DNA of 64,000 bases from Macrotis lagotis (lineage: Eukaryota; Chordata; Mammalia; Peramelemorphia; Peramelidae). The notes beneath the pieces are model-generated. The model was not told the DNA's origin, searched no databases, and saw only the letters and a list, made by a program, of their open reading frames with translations. Made by a program: the position numbers and the translations under genes. The stretch covers positions 128,828,254 through 128,892,253 of the forward strand of contig NC_133664.1 in NCBI RefSeq assembly GCF_037893015.1, in the 5' to 3' direction. Positions 10,741 through 21,552 of the stretch are shown here, piece after piece. Position 1 is the stretch's first letter; each line of letters starts with the position of its first letter.

Positions 10741-11890
10741 AAGAATGGGTATTTTGTTGTTTGATTATACTGGGAAAAATAAGGGAGAGAAAACTATCTC
10801 TTCAAGATTGGCACATACGATGGAATTTATATAGTCTTGAACTCAGGTCTTCCTGATTCAGGGGACAACTCTCTATTCCTCACATAGTGTAGAGATAAGA
10901 ATTCTAGACTGAACCCCCTTTGCCCCCAGAAATACTGGACTTCTCTGACTTCAGTGCTACACTGAAATATATTGCCAGGAATATTTTTATGGTACAATTG
11001 AGGAATGCATCCAGATAATCAGATCCTGATGCCCAATTTCTTAGGCCAATAAACATTACAAGATCAAAGGACACTGAAATTTCCCTGTGGGTTTATGACA
11101 ATTGTCCTGGAAAAAAGCTGTTGGCACATTTACACAGAAATATATTTTTGTTTTCCTCTTTTTTTCAGTGGGAACAGATTCAAAGGGAGGCAGCTTTTCA
11201 AAGTCCTGGTGCTTCTTTACATCCTGGGGAAAGTGAAGTTTAGTTGTTCTCAACACTATGACTACCTACTTGCTTTTTCTGTTCATTGTAGTATCACTGA
11301 TGTTTATGCTTTGCAGCAAGAGTAGAAAGGCTCTTAATTCAGGAAAATAAATCATTTCTTGCTTCCTGTCCTATGAGATGACAAGAATAATTACCAAGAA
11401 ACCAGTGGATTCCATCTATGCTTCTTCTTTAAGAATACTCACTTTCTCCCACTAATGGTGAATAGCACATATTCTTGGAAGTAACCAAAAAAAAAAACCA
11501 ACCAATCTTGAGATGATCCATCTACAATCTCTACTCTCTCATTCTATCCTTACAAGTCAGATTATTTTGAAACAAACCTTTAATAAATCAGAAATCTATG
11601 ATTGCATTAGTCCGGGTTCTTCCTTCACTCCTACAGACTGAGATATCTTTACAATGGGGAGAATTGTTTTAGAAAGATGCTATTACAGGAAAATTAATCT
11701 CCCCTCTCCCTTCACCTATGGTCAATCTGGTATGACTCTCAGAACTTAGTAAGGCTGGTGTCTGGGATAACAGACATACTTCCATCTTTCCATCTCTGGG
11801 CCTATGTTGATTTCCCATTTAGCTTGGTAGGTCAAATCAAAAAATAATTTCTGCTGACATAGTCTTTGACAAACCAAGATTCAAACTAGT
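10741..11890. other. unassigned sequence
   Basis: No gene identified. A short SINE-like scrap, 'cttgaactcaggtcttcctg', lies near 10839. Overlapping frames of 66-76 codons on opposite strands (11056-11325) have no recognisable features. Confidence 0.35.
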
Positions 11891-12068
11891 TGACAAGAAA
11901 TTTACTTTTTCTTGTTTTTGCAGGGCATTGGGGTTAAGTGACTTGCCCAAGGTCATACAGCTAGGTAATTATTAAGTGTCTGAGGTAGGACTAGAACTCA
12001 GGTCCTCTTGACTCCAGGGCCAGCACTCTATCCACTATGCGACCTAGCTGCCCCTGACATGAAATTTA
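11891..12068 (-). mobile_element. WSINE1-like SINE with TSD
   Basis: Full-length antisense copy, from 'tttttgcagggcattggggt' to the inverted head 'gacctagctgcccc' at 12054. Flanking repeats are tgacaagaaattta (11891-11904) and tgacatgaaattta (12055-12068), with one mismatch. Confidence 0.92.
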
Positions 12069-13370
12069 TGCCAATATTTAGAAATTTATTCATTGAAGCA
12101 GAAAAACATCCCAAGGGAGAGTCTCCATCTTGATAGTCATGTATTGAGGAAACTACCTCCACCATCTTGATCATCAATTCCTTTCAGATCTTGATGTAGA
12201 CAACTTATGTCTCCAGCACCCAAGAGGTTTGGGAATAGCAGTATTCCATTCTTCCAACCTAGTGTCTGTCCCTTCTTTTGACTTGACCCTTAAACTAATC
12301 CTCCAAGGGAACAAACTTTGACCCACTTGTCACCACCCACCTACAATGCCTTGGATAGTTAGTTGTTAAGGATGGTCATAGAGATAAGTCCAAAATATTT
12401 TCGTAGTTATTTTATGTTTTTAAGGGCCATAAACTACTCTCTGTTGGCAAAATTCATCCATTTCCAATAATGACTGATAAAACAATAAATGACTTATAAA
12501 ATGCTGTGTCCTATTATAATATTTCATCTATTAACAGCCCTAAGAAGCCAGTATCTCAGGCAATTACTCAAGGGTTCTATATTGGGCTGATCATCAGGTG
12601 GTACTCTAAAGTCTAGCTGGTCTAACTAATTAATTGAACATGCTTAAAAGGAAAACAAAATGAAATAAAACGAAAAACACCAACATTACCAGAACTGGGG
12701 AAGTAGGTTGATATATTTAATCAAAACAATAGATGGTATTCAAACCTTAAGCTTTACTATTTTTCTAAATGGCGTTTGCATGAAATGCCAATTTTAATCA
12801 GTCTTTTGGTTTTTCTTCTGGCTCTAAGAATCTCCCTGTATTTCTGACAATAATTTGTAATTCATTTATTACCCTATTTCATTGGGATTCTTCTTTGTCC
12901 CAATTTTTCTATAGGGGGAAACAAAACTAATTATCTACTTCAAAGCTGTGAGCAACTAGCACCTAGTGAGTTCTGAAATCTCACCTCCTCCTTCCACAAA
13001 GGTGATCGATCTGCAGTCATTTTCATCACAAAAGTTCATAGTCTGAGGCAGTCTATGTCTTGGATTCTCACATTTAGTTCCAAATTTTCCTAGGCCTATA
13101 GTGACCACCACCAAACTCCTTCATGGATACTTTATTGTTATAACAGGCAGCTAGATGAAGTCCTATTAGCTACCTCACCAGAATACAGGACTTTGGGTGT
13201 CCTCCTTAGGTGACTTCCAACAATTCCTCTCCTCTCTCAAGAAACAAAGATTTTCTTTTTTATTCAAATGTACCTCTCCAGGGGGATATCAGAAAGTTAA
13301 CCTCAGGAACAATCCCATACTGAATATTTTCACTTTTTCCTACTTTTCAGTTCCCTTTTGTGTGTTGTTT
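12069..13370. other. unassigned sequence
   Basis: Long stretch with no recognised family or gene. A 77-codon plus-strand frame at 13197-13430 has no recognisable features. Confidence 0.35.
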
Positions 13371-13374
13371 GAAG

Positions 13375-13650
13375 GAAACCTTTCAGGGCAGGATCTATAC
13401 ATGCTTAGCACAGGGCCTGATATACAATAAGTTCTTTTTTTAAAGTATTTTAGGTTATTTTAAGTTTTTGCAAGGCAATGGGGTTAAGCGGCTTGCCCAA
13501 GGTCACACAGCTAGGTAATTATTAAGTGTATGAGGCTGGATTTGAACTCAGGTCCTCCTGATTCCGGTGCTGGTGCTCTATCCACTGTGCCACCTAGCTG
13601 CCCCTTAAAATAAGTTCTTAATAAATTTTGGTTGCCTTGCCTTATTTTGA
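13375..13650 (+). mobile_element. L2 3' end split by a SINE
   Basis: L2-type terminus 'gcagggcctgatatacaata', resuming after the SINE as 'ttaataaattttggttgcct'. Joining 13375-13436 to 13621-13650 restores the usual L2 end pattern. Confidence 0.6.
13426..13620 (-). mobile_element. WSINE1-like SINE inserted in L2
   Basis: Antisense SINE from 'tttttgcaaggcaatggggt' to 'gccacctagctgcccc'. The direct repeat aataagttctt lies at 13426-13436 and at about 13609-13619. Extra T-rich bases at the left are the tail. Confidence 0.88.
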
Positions 13651-13965
13651 CACAATCCAACTTGACCCTTACAACTTTTCTCTGATACCTAATGGTGGAA
13701 GGAGAATATAGTGGCAAAGAAAAATATGGTCAAATAGGGGCTGCAGCTAAAATAGACATCTCCATGATGTATTTGATTGGTAACTGATATGGGCTAGTCA
13801 TGAAGCAAGAGTAAAGGATGGATAGCTTGAGTATGGTGCTAGTTTTCATTCAATATTAAATTACCCAGGGACAGCCTCAAGCATGCTGAAGAGATCATAT
13901 AAATTTAGGAAGGATATAGACAAGAATCAAAAAAAAGATGAAAAAGCAGAGATGGTTTGTAGGCA
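13651..13965. other. unassigned sequence
   Basis: Nothing recognised. Confidence 0.35.
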
Positions 13966-14150
13966 AGTATGTTATAGGGAAAGGAATGCTGAATCTGAAA
14001 TCAGAGGATCAAGGTTCTAATTGTAGTTTTGCTATTACAATGGATGTGATCATGCTTAGGCTCTCTAAGCTTCCTTGAACTTCATTTTATCTTGAAAATT
14101 ATGGGGTTGGAATTGAGTTCTTAACTTCCTTCTAAATATCTGCATTGATA
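13966..14150 (+). mobile_element. MIR-type CORE-SINE
   Basis: Sense MIR: 'ctgaatctgaaatcagagga', 'aaggttctaattgtagtttt', 'ctctctaagcttccttgaac' and 'ggggttggaattgag'. Confidence 0.55.
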
Positions 14151-14154
14151 GAAG

Positions 14155-14530
14155 CATACTTTTTTACACTACTGTTCTTGGGGTTTTGTTGGTATGCATA
14201 GTTTTACAACACGAATTATGTGGAAATATGACAACACAAGGACAATCTATATAAATTGCTTTTTTGTAAGGCAATGGGATAAGTGACTTGCTAAAAGTCA
14301 CATAGCTTAGTAAGTATCAAGTGTCTAAGGCACAATTTGACAGGTACTTCTGACTCCAGAGCAAGTACTCTATCTACTGCATCATCTAGCTGCCCCTATA
14401 AATTGCTTTTCAAGGAGGAGGAAGGGGGAAGGAGAGAATTTGGAACTCAAAAATTTTGAAAATGAATATGAATAATTTTTGTTTACATGTAATTGTGAAA
14501 AAATAAAATAAAAATTAAATTTAAAAATAT
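14155..14530 (+). mobile_element. L1 3' UTR end, split by a SINE
   Basis: Sense L1 3' end. Segments 'gaattatgtggaaatatgac' and 'tctatataaattgctt' sit left of the SINE; 'ggaggaagggggaaggagag', 'aatttggaactcaaaaattt' and 'tttacatgtaattgtgaaaa' lie to the right, ending in an A-rich tail at about 14530. Confidence 0.75.
14250..14410 (-). mobile_element. WSINE1-like SINE inside L1 3' UTR
   Basis: Antisense SINE body 14264-14396, from 'ttgtaaggcaatgggataag' to 'catctagctgcccc'. It is flanked by a perfect 14-base repeat, tataaattgctttt (14250-14263 and 14397-14410). The body is more diverged than the copy at 384. Confidence 0.9.
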
Positions 14531-14589
14531 TTCATTGTTAGAGGAGTACACACTGATGAGATTATAAATCCTTTGAAGTATGGGGGACA

Positions 14590-14840
14590 GAGGAGGGAAA
14601 CAAGCATTTTTTGTACCTGCTATGTGCCAGACATATGCTCAGTCTCCTCAAATAAAATCGCATTATTTTCACAAGCAACTCTGGGAGATAGGTGCTGTTA
14701 TGACTCCCATTTTACAGTTGAGGAAACTGAGGCAGAGGGTATGCCAAGGTCACACAGCTAGCAACTTTCTGAAGCTGAATTTGAATGTAGGCCTTTCTGA
14801 CTTCGGATCCAGGGCTCTAGTCACTGTGTCTGTCATCTAG
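14590..14840 (-). mobile_element. MIR-type CORE-SINE
   Basis: Nearly full antisense MIR: 'acctgctatgtgccagacat', 'cccattttacagttgaggaa', 'actgaggcagagg', 'aaggtcacacagctagcaac'. Two overlapping open frames here are chance frames. Confidence 0.85.
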
Positions 14841-14854
14841 CCACACACACACAC

Positions 14855-14929
<75 letters not shown>

Positions 14930-14930
14930 C
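14841..14930. repeat. (AC)n(AT)n compound microsatellite
   Basis: About 34 AC units with one GC interruption, followed by about 11 AT units. It abuts the 3' end of the inverted MIR. Confidence 0.97.
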
Positions 14931-15020
14931 ATATTTGTATATAGAGGGATGACTCTGCAATTCTTTTTGAGTGGTCAAAATTTACATATATACATTTGCA
15001 CATTTATACACATATAATAG

Positions 15021-15074
15021 GAAGGTGGTACAGTAAATAGAGTTTTAGAAGGTGGTACAGTAAATAGAGGTTTA
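15021..15074. repeat. 27-bp tandem duplication
   Basis: Two adjacent copies of a 27-base unit starting gaaggtggtacagtaaatag. They differ by one base (gttttag against ggtttag). Confidence 0.9.
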
Positions 15075-15214
15075 GATATATAAGTTCTCCTACTCATCTG
15101 TCTCTTCTTCATAAATATATCTTGTATGCATATATATTTTCATATGAAAATATAATATATATATATATATAAAATACTTAAAAGAAGAGTTAAAAGTTAT
15201 TTATCAGGGAAGGG

Positions 15215-15620
15215 AAAAATCATTTCATGTCAATGAAGTCTTCATAGAAGTGCCATTTGCAGTCTACTTGGAAAGATAACATTTTAATAGATAGAGAATA
15301 TTAGGAGAACTTTTTAATAGGTGGAATATATCATAATAATATAAAGAGCTGAGAGATAGGAACATTTTTTATGGAGGAACATTGTGATCAGAAGTGTGGA
15401 AATGGAAAAGAATGGAATATGTGTGTGTGTTTGTGTGTGTATGTGTGTGTGGGGGGGATGGTGTGGGGGTGGGGATAGCAAGATGGTGCTGAATGATCCA
15501 CTTTATCTGAGTCACAGCATATGCAAAAGAGACTAGTGTGTGAAGCTGGATCAGATAAGGAGCCAGATTGTAAAGGATCTTGGATAGGAGGCCAACATGA
15601 AGGATCTTTTTTAATTTGGT
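15215..15620 (-). mobile_element. decayed copy of the ancient repeat unit
   Basis: Faint version of the unit at 9631: 'atggaaaagaatgg', 'gaagctggatcagataagga' and 'gattgtaaaggatcttggat'. It carries a GT-rich expansion. Confidence 0.4.
15418..15475. repeat. (GT)n / G-rich microsatellite
   Basis: GT units with T and A interruptions, followed by runs of G. Confidence 0.92.
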
Positions 15621-15628
15621 GAATAATT

Positions 15629-15656
15629 GATGATGATGATGATGATGATGATGATG
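15629..15656. repeat. (TGA)n trinucleotide repeat
   Basis: Nine tandem TGA units. Read antisense they give poly-His or poly-Ser, which explains two long minus-strand open frames here. Confidence 0.95.
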
Positions 15657-15738
15657 AGAATAATTCACATTTATTTGGCACTTAAAATTTTTCAAATTGC
15701 CTTACACATATTTTCTTATGTCATAATAATTCTGTGAG

Positions 15739-16018
15739 ACAGTTAGTAGTACAGTGGATAGAGAGGTAGGCGTGAAGTCAGGAAGACCAGAGCTGAAATT
15801 TGACCTTAGATACTTAACTATCTTTGTGACCCTGGGCTAATCACTTGATCTCTATGTGCCTCAGTTTCCTGATCTGTAAAATGGGGATAATCAGCCTCTA
15901 TGTTCCAGGATTGTTGTGAGGACCAAATGAGATGATATTTCTAAAGTGCTTAACATGATGAATTGACACATAATAGACACTTAATAAATGCTTGTGTCTT
16001 TTTTCTTTCCTTTCCTTT
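15739..16018 (+). mobile_element. full-length MIR/THER1-type CORE-SINE
   Basis: Complete sense copy. The tRNA-like head is 'gtagtacagtggatagagag'; the middle has 'tgtgaccctgggctaatcac', the core 'cctcagtttcctgatctgta' and 'aaaatggggataat', and the tail 'gtgaggaccaaatgagatga', ending in 'cttaataaatgcttgtg'. Confidence 0.85.
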
Positions 16019-16064
16019 GTAATAGATAGCTTTATTATTATTATTATTTTTGGGGTTATTATTA

Positions 16065-16250
16065 CTGTTAACATCCATTTTTTTAGGTTTTTTTTTTTGC
16101 AAGGCAAACGGGGTTAAGTGGCTTGCCCAAGGCCACTCAGCTAGGTAATTATTAAGTGTCTGAGACCAGATTTGAACCCAGGTACTCCTGACTCCAAGGC
16201 CGGTGCTTTATCTACTACGCTACCTAGCTACCCCTGTTAACAGATCCATT
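16065..16250 (-). mobile_element. WSINE1-like SINE with TSD, nested in MIR
   Basis: Antisense body about 16081-16233, from the tail 'ttttttttttgcaaggcaaa' to the head 'gctacctagctacccc'. Flanking repeats are ctgttaacatccattt (16065-16080) and ctgttaacagatccatt (16234-16250), which differ by a 2-base insertion. Confidence 0.9.
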
Positions 16251-16340
16251 TTGCAGATGATGAAAATGAGTCTGATGGAGGTTAAATCATTTGTTCAAAT
16301 TCACATATTTAATATGACTTTGGGTCCAGTATTCTATCCA

Positions 16341-17084
16341 CTTTTTCTTGTTCGTCATGGAAATTTTGCAGATTTCTGAGCAAGGATGTTGTGATAATCC
16401 CTTGGCATTAGGACAAACAATGTAGCAGCATTATGTAGAATGGATTTCTAGCTCTCATAACTTGATTAGGATTAGATTGATTAGAAAATAGAGTTGACCT
16501 CTCTCGCAAGAATTGAGTTCGTTGATCTAGAAACTGTGCTTTTCATATTGCAATGTTTGAAAGCCGCAGAGAGTTTCTTGGTGTGATACAGGATTGTAGA
16601 TAAATGCGAATGAATTTCCCTTGCCCCTTTAGAGCAAGCAAATAAATCAAGTCAGTGCACATGTGCAGGCTGGGGAGGAAAGACAGAAGCAATGGGCCAG
16701 GAGAAAACTTATCTCTTGGGCATGGATTGGCAGTTAGAATTTGCAAGTCTCCTGGCAATACCAAATCTGAATCTCTATGAAACTGAAACAAATGTACATG
16801 AGTGCTACCAAGTAGAAAAGTCTGAAAAGCATAGATCTAAAAGAATCCCTGACTTCTACAACTATAAAAAAATGAAAACTTGGATTCATAAGAATGAGAA
16901 TTTGGTTCTGTATAGGGGAATCTGATCCCTAAGGTTTATGATTAATTTGACAGTCTGCTGCATTATTAAAAAGAGAAGTGTTTGAATGCAAGATAATTTT
17001 AATGGAAATGAAAAAAAATCACAAGTGCTTGATTGAGGTTATTTCCTCAACAAGTCCTACAGTTTCAAATAGACAAAATATTAT
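16341..17084. other. unassigned sequence
   Basis: No gene or repeat recognised. The 77-82 codon frames near 16543-16925 overlap on opposite strands and match nothing I know. Confidence 0.35.
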
Positions 17085-17250
17085 CCTGGAAAGAGTATTG
17101 GATTTAGAATGAAAGGGTTCCAATCCTAGCCATGTGGCATCAAGCAAGTTACTTTACATCTCTGGTTCTAATCTCTGAAATGAAGGGACTGGATTAGATG
17201 GTTGCCAAAGTCCCTTCTAGCTCTTTGAGTTGTTATGTTGGTTTCTGTGA
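17085..17250 (+). mobile_element. MIR-type CORE-SINE
   Basis: Sense MIR: 'agagtattggatttagaatg', 'gcaagttactttacatctct', 'atgaagggactggattagat' and 'cccttctagctctttgagtt'. Confidence 0.7.
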
Positions 17251-17683
17251 TATATTAAGGATTTCACGATCACTGCCAACCTTTATTGGGTTGTCAAATA
17301 GATTTACTGAATAATGCTTGTTGTTCAGCCTATATGTAATTGGATGGATAACCCAGAAAACTAGTCTATCCTTACATTTGTTTTGGACAGTTATTGAGAA
17401 TGGACAAGGACCTGGACCCAGAACTCACTGTGGAGAGGTTGGACTTGATTGGAAAACTGTAATGTTTTTAATGACCCAAAACTTTTCCCTGGAACAAGAT
17501 GGAAGCCCATTTAAAAATTTTTTTAACAACAGTCTTCTTCTAATAATGTCTTGTGGCAGAGAATCATGTAAAACTTTGACTTCCAAAGAATTCAAATCAA
17601 AGGTCACCTAAGGGCAAACTTCAAGGCAATGATCAAAATAAGAATAGAGAGCCTCATAGTGAAACAACTCCAATACTCATATT
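17251..17683. other. unassigned sequence upstream of RTE remnant
   Basis: A 97-codon plus-strand frame (17318-17611) has no domain I recognise. It might be more of the RTE element that follows, but no RTE motif is visible. Confidence 0.3.
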
Positions 17684-17950
17684 ACTGATGAAGAGTTACA
17701 TACAAGAGATGCCATTAAAGATTTCATCAGAGAAATTTATGATTGGAAAAGTGGGTGCTCAGGTAGTATGGGAAAAGAAAGGGATAATGGGTGTCTTGCC
17801 TGAATTTGTCATTGGTATCCATGTCATATCAAGAGAGCTAATTCACAATTGTGGTTTGGCTCCATGTAGAGAATTTATAAGATGTCATGAATGAATATGA
17901 CCCAGGTTGAAACAGATTGTGAACTATATTGTTGGACAGAATGTCCACAA
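17684..17950 (+). mobile_element. RTE/BovB-type LINE remnant, ORF2 C-terminus
   Basis: Translation in one frame from 17684 gives ITDEELHTRDAIKDFIREIY, then DWKSGCSGSMGKERDNGCLA, a stop, and ICHWYPCHIKRANSQLWFG. This follows the conserved C-terminal pattern of RTE-clade reverse transcriptases (EIYD-K-RW-GH-AR--D-RW---I--W-PR--KR--GRP). Several stops follow. It is a short inactive scrap. The residue-by-residue match is my own alignment by eye. Confidence 0.55.
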
Positions 17951-17999
17951 CAATAGGACCTCATCTCCATTGAAATTTCAATAGAATAAAGATTGCAGC

Positions 18000-18185
18000 A
18001 TCAGAGGATGTTGGATCTAAAGGTAAAAGGTACCTCTAAGGCAATCAAGTCCAGTCCTCTCATTTTATAAATGAGAAAACCAAGGCTACAGGCATTAAGT
18101 GATCAGAACAAGATCACACAAGAGAAAGCATCACATGTGGAATTTGAACACAAATCCTTTGCCTCCAGAGCTAGAAGGCAGGGCC
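18000..18185 (-). mobile_element. MIR-type CORE-SINE
   Basis: Antisense MIR: 'caatcaagtccagtcctctc', 'attttataaatgagaaaacc', 'caagatcacacaagagaaag' and 'gaatttgaacacaaatcctt'. Confidence 0.7.
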
Positions 18186-19450
18186 ATCAGATGTCATTGA
18201 AGGAGAATACTGAATTCTTCTCTTGGTGCTTATTATTTGGTAAATCCCAAAAGGAAAGGGCACATTTTGACAGCCTTAGAATTCAACTTTATCACATTGC
18301 TGAAGATAAGCATCATTTGAGAAAGAGCTCACACAGAGATATCAATGACTCAACCTCTGTGAATCTGTTAGAAAGAGAACATAATTTTTTTTAATGCAAA
18401 CTTGGAAATTGTTGGGGGATGAATGTAAAAAGTGAATCATATTCTCTCTCATTCTCTTTGCTGAAATCCAAATTTGGGTATAATCATTGGATAAATATAG
18501 ATTAATTTTATTAAACTAGGAAAGGACCACTGTCTCCTATGACTAGAATCCATGACCTCTTTTCTGCAAAGTGTCCAATACCTTGCAAAGTTATTTGTCA
18601 GCCCAGGTTAGCTGAGGATTCTGCAGGGTTGAATCTGATAAACATCTGGAAATCCAGGTGCTTGCCACTTAAAATGTCTGGCACATAAGTGTTCCTTCAT
18701 CACATTAGCCTGTCACATTATTATTTTGCTTAATGATACTGTCATTATCACATTCACTTGAGTGACAAAATGCCAGATTCATGCTCATCAATTTTCTGCT
18801 TTTCTCTTCCAAATCAGAGGGCTTTTTTAATCCATTGAATTAGTGCAGTTAGCTAATACAGCACAGAGAATGATGTTTTAGCTGTGATATTCAGAAATTA
18901 TATGTCATCTTAGGCCATTCCTGTAATTCAAATATTAAACTTAGCTGTGCTTCTAGGATATAGCCATTTAAACTGGAATCATCCTGAATGTAATTATACA
19001 TATCAAGTTAAATATTTAAATGTGAAATTTTTAAGCATGAAAATGACTAGGAAAAGTAAATGTATTTTAGGATGGAAGGTTAAAGTAATAATTCATAGGC
19101 TATCAACTCACTGCCTATTAACCTATATAAAACTCAATTCAATTTACTACTATCTTGATTTAATGTTTAAAATTAGTTCTCCATCTGCTTCAAATGTATT
19201 TTGACTGCACGCAAATACTTCTACTAATGAACCTCATGAAAATCACATGATAAACTGGGCTGTTGGTGGAAAAAGTTATCTAATTATTAAGCAGATGGTT
19301 TGTGAAGACTTAGAAAAAAACAAATGGAATTTAAAGCTTTCATAGATTCATAAGATAATATTTAGTCTAAACTATTATCTACCCTTGCTTTCTGACTCCC
19401 CTCCCTTCCCCATTTCTTTTCATAGGGCATGATGCAAACATTAAATCATT
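18186..19450. other. repeat-poor stretch, candidate conserved noncoding DNA
   Basis: No repeat family is recognised over more than 1.2 kb. The part at about 18560-19010 has no simple repeats and contains several homeodomain-like TAAT/ATTA cores ('tttaatccattgaattagtg', 'gttagctaatacag', 'gcttaatgatactg'). Whether it is conserved cannot be judged from one sequence. Confidence 0.35.
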
Positions 19451-19454
19451 CAAA

Positions 19455-19635
19455 TGATAATAGTGCATGTTACTATATCCTTTTAAGGATTACAAAGCAT
19501 TTTTTCTTACAACAATATTGGACAAAGGTTAATGAAAGCTGTATTATTCCAGTTTTACAGATGAGGAAACTAAAGTTCTGGGCAGTTAATGTGACTTGCC
19601 TAAGATCACAGACAGAGCAAAGATTCAAAAAGTTT
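19455..19635 (-). mobile_element. MIR-type CORE-SINE
   Basis: Antisense MIR: 'aaggattacaaagcattttt', 'ccagttttacagatgaggaa', 'tgacttgcctaagatcacag'. Confidence 0.75.
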
Positions 19636-19974
19636 TTTTTCCATTCAATATGTTACCTTTTGTCTTACATTAAGGATATAAAGGAGGTAGAATAAAACAA
19701 CTTCTGTAGTAAAAAACACTTTTTTCTTAGAGATTAAATGGATGAATGTTCTAAAGTGTTACAAGATCCAAGTTTTGAATATCAGTGATAAATTTTGACT
19801 CTGACATTTCTATATCAAATATTTTTTAAAAACTTGGTCAATCATACATGTAAGCATTCACTATATTTTCTTTATACATATCAATGGAACCAAGGTGCAC
19901 ATTATTATGAAATATCATTTTATAGGTAAGACAAAAGAATTACACTCTCTAGAAAGGTTTTCTTTCTTCATTAC

Positions 19975-20150
19975 TATGGAAAGGGCTCTGGAGGCAAAGG
20001 ACTTGTGTTCAAATTCCACATGTGATGCTTACTCCTTGTGTGATGTTGTTCCAATCATTTAATGCCTGTAGGCCTTGGTTTTCTCATTTATAAAATAAGA
20101 GACCTGGGCTTAATTCCCTTTGGGGTTTTAGTATTTCCGTTCCAAGTGAA
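19975..20150 (+). mobile_element. MIR-type CORE-SINE
   Basis: Sense MIR: 'agggctctggaggcaaagga', 'tgtgttcaaattccacatgt', 'ccttggttttctcatttata' and 'gagacctgggcttaattccc'. Confidence 0.7.
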
Positions 20151-20325
20151 CAATTTTGACCCATATTTTCTCAATGAATTTTTTTTCCTTTTTAATTAGA
20201 TTAAAATTTTTCTGTTTCTCACTGAATAGTCAATCATTAATACTATAGACAAGGAAGTGATCTAGCTAACTTCAAAATTTCTGCTGTTCTCTGTGTGGTA
20301 CCATCCAATGTCAAAAACAAAGCAA

Positions 20326-20405
20326 ATATTTTATTGAGTGCCAGACATCACGTTAGGCAGTGTGGGAATGTACAAATGAAATACAAGTTATTGATCAGTT
20401 TTAGT
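20326..20405 (-). mobile_element. L2 3'-end fragment
   Basis: Antisense L2 end: 'tattttattgagtgccagac', 'catcacgttaggcagtgtgg'. Confidence 0.5.
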
Positions 20406-20454
20406 TTGATATTTAACACATTAGATCTGAGAGTCAGAAGAATCTTGATAGTTT

Positions 20455-20725
20455 AGATTTATTATGTTTGACTTCAGAGTCTGAACCAGAAACAACAGGT
20501 AAAAGTTACTTAATGATGGGAGGGGAGGAAGTCCCTAAAAGCTGAAGTCGTCAAAAAATAGAATGGACTGCATGAGGAGGTGGTGTTCCCTTCTTTGGAA
20601 GTACTCAATAAGGATTAATTGATCACATATTTATATAAAAGTAGTAATTCCTTATGTGTATTGGTTGGACTAGCTGGTCTTGGAGATCCTTTGCACCTCC
20701 CCAGACTTGTGAATTCTGTGAAGAT
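20455..20725 (+). mobile_element. CR1/L3-type LINE 3' end
   Basis: Sense CR1/L3 terminus: 'gaggaagtccctaaaagctg', 'atagaatggactgcatgagg', 'aggtggtgttcccttctttg', 'gaagtactcaataagg', 'ggttggactagctggtcttg' and 'gtgaattctgtgaag'. It is the reverse of the wording at 905-1245. Confidence 0.75.
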
Positions 20726-20776
20726 GACTGTGAATATTAATCCCTGACTGTAAGCCAGACTTTCCCTCTTCCTTAT

Positions 20777-21018
20777 CTTGTTGCTATGTCATTTCAGTTG
20801 TGTCCAACACTTTGTAACCCCATTGGGGGTTTTCTTGGCAGAGATGCTGAAGTGGTTTGCCATTTTCTTCTCCAACTCATTTTACACATGAGAAAAGTGA
20901 AGCAGATAGGATCAAAGTGACTTGCCAAGGATCACACAGGTGATAAGTGTCTGAGGTTGGATTTGAACTCAGGATTTCCTGACTTCCCAGCACTCTATCT
21001 TCTATACCACCTAACTCC
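20777..21018 (-). mobile_element. CORE-SINE with RTE/BovB-like tail
   Basis: Antisense full copy. The RTE-like tail is 'catttcagttgtgtccaaca', 'ctttgtaaccccattggggg' and 'aagtggtttgccattttctt'. Next come the core ('gacttgccaaggatcacaca') and the inverted tRNA head 'tataccacctaactcc'. It resembles the marsupial MAR1 type; the family name is not certain. Confidence 0.85.
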
Positions 21019-21301
21019 TTCCTTAACCAATATTGAATTATCAGATTTTTGTCATTTTCATGTGATTTAACTGAGCTTTAATGCAGATAATCAAAGATGT
21101 ATGCCATATGAATAAAAGGTAGATATATCTTTCAGTCAAATGAAAGAAAAAAGGTCCCATCAAATTTTTAAAAGCTCGTTGATTGAGAATGTAATCAAAG
21201 CCATTCATAATGATTTGAGTCATTCCCATTTTCACTTATTCATTTGATAAACATTGATGTTGTTCAGTTTAGATGTGGACCTTCCCTTCCCCACTCCCAT
21301 A

Positions 21302-21552
21302 TGCTGTTGTTAATCATTCCTTTCAGTTATGTATGACTCTTCATGACCTCATTTGGGTTTTCTTGACAATGATACTGGAGTGGTATGCCATTTCCTTCTC
21401 CAGTTCATTTTACAAATGAGGAAACTGAAGCACATGGTTTTAAGTTACTTGACCAGAGTCACACAGCCAGGATGTGTCAGAGGTGAGATTCAAATTTAGA
21501 TCTACCTGACTCCAAGGCTATTATGTCTTCATCCACTATGTAATGTTGTCTC
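21302..21552 (-). mobile_element. CORE-SINE with RTE/BovB-like tail
   Basis: Second antisense copy of the same type: 'cctttcagttatgtatgact', 'gacctcatttgggttttctt', 'ggagtggtatgccatttcct', then 'agtcacacagccaggatgtg'. Confidence 0.85.

Larger units (their letters stand above)
15660..16340 (-). mobile_element. MIR copy split by two later SINEs
   Basis: An antisense MIR in three pieces. The first (15660-15738) has 'catttatttggcacttaaaa' and 'taattctgtgagac'. The second (16020-16080) has 'agctttattattattatta' and 'tactgttaacatccattt'. The third (16251-16340) has 'tgcagatgatgaaaatgagt' and 'tttgggtccagtattctatc'. A sense MIR/THER1 copy and an antisense WSINE separate them. Confidence 0.7.

Noticed and set aside
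15369..15695. Minus-strand frames of 97 and 108 codons with poly-His or poly-Ser
   Set aside because: They are created by the TGA trinucleotide run and the GT-rich microsatellite; no start context or domain supports a gene.
18071..18394. 107-codon plus-strand frame
   Set aside because: Its first third crosses an antisense MIR and the rest shows no domain. A chance frame is more likely than an exon.
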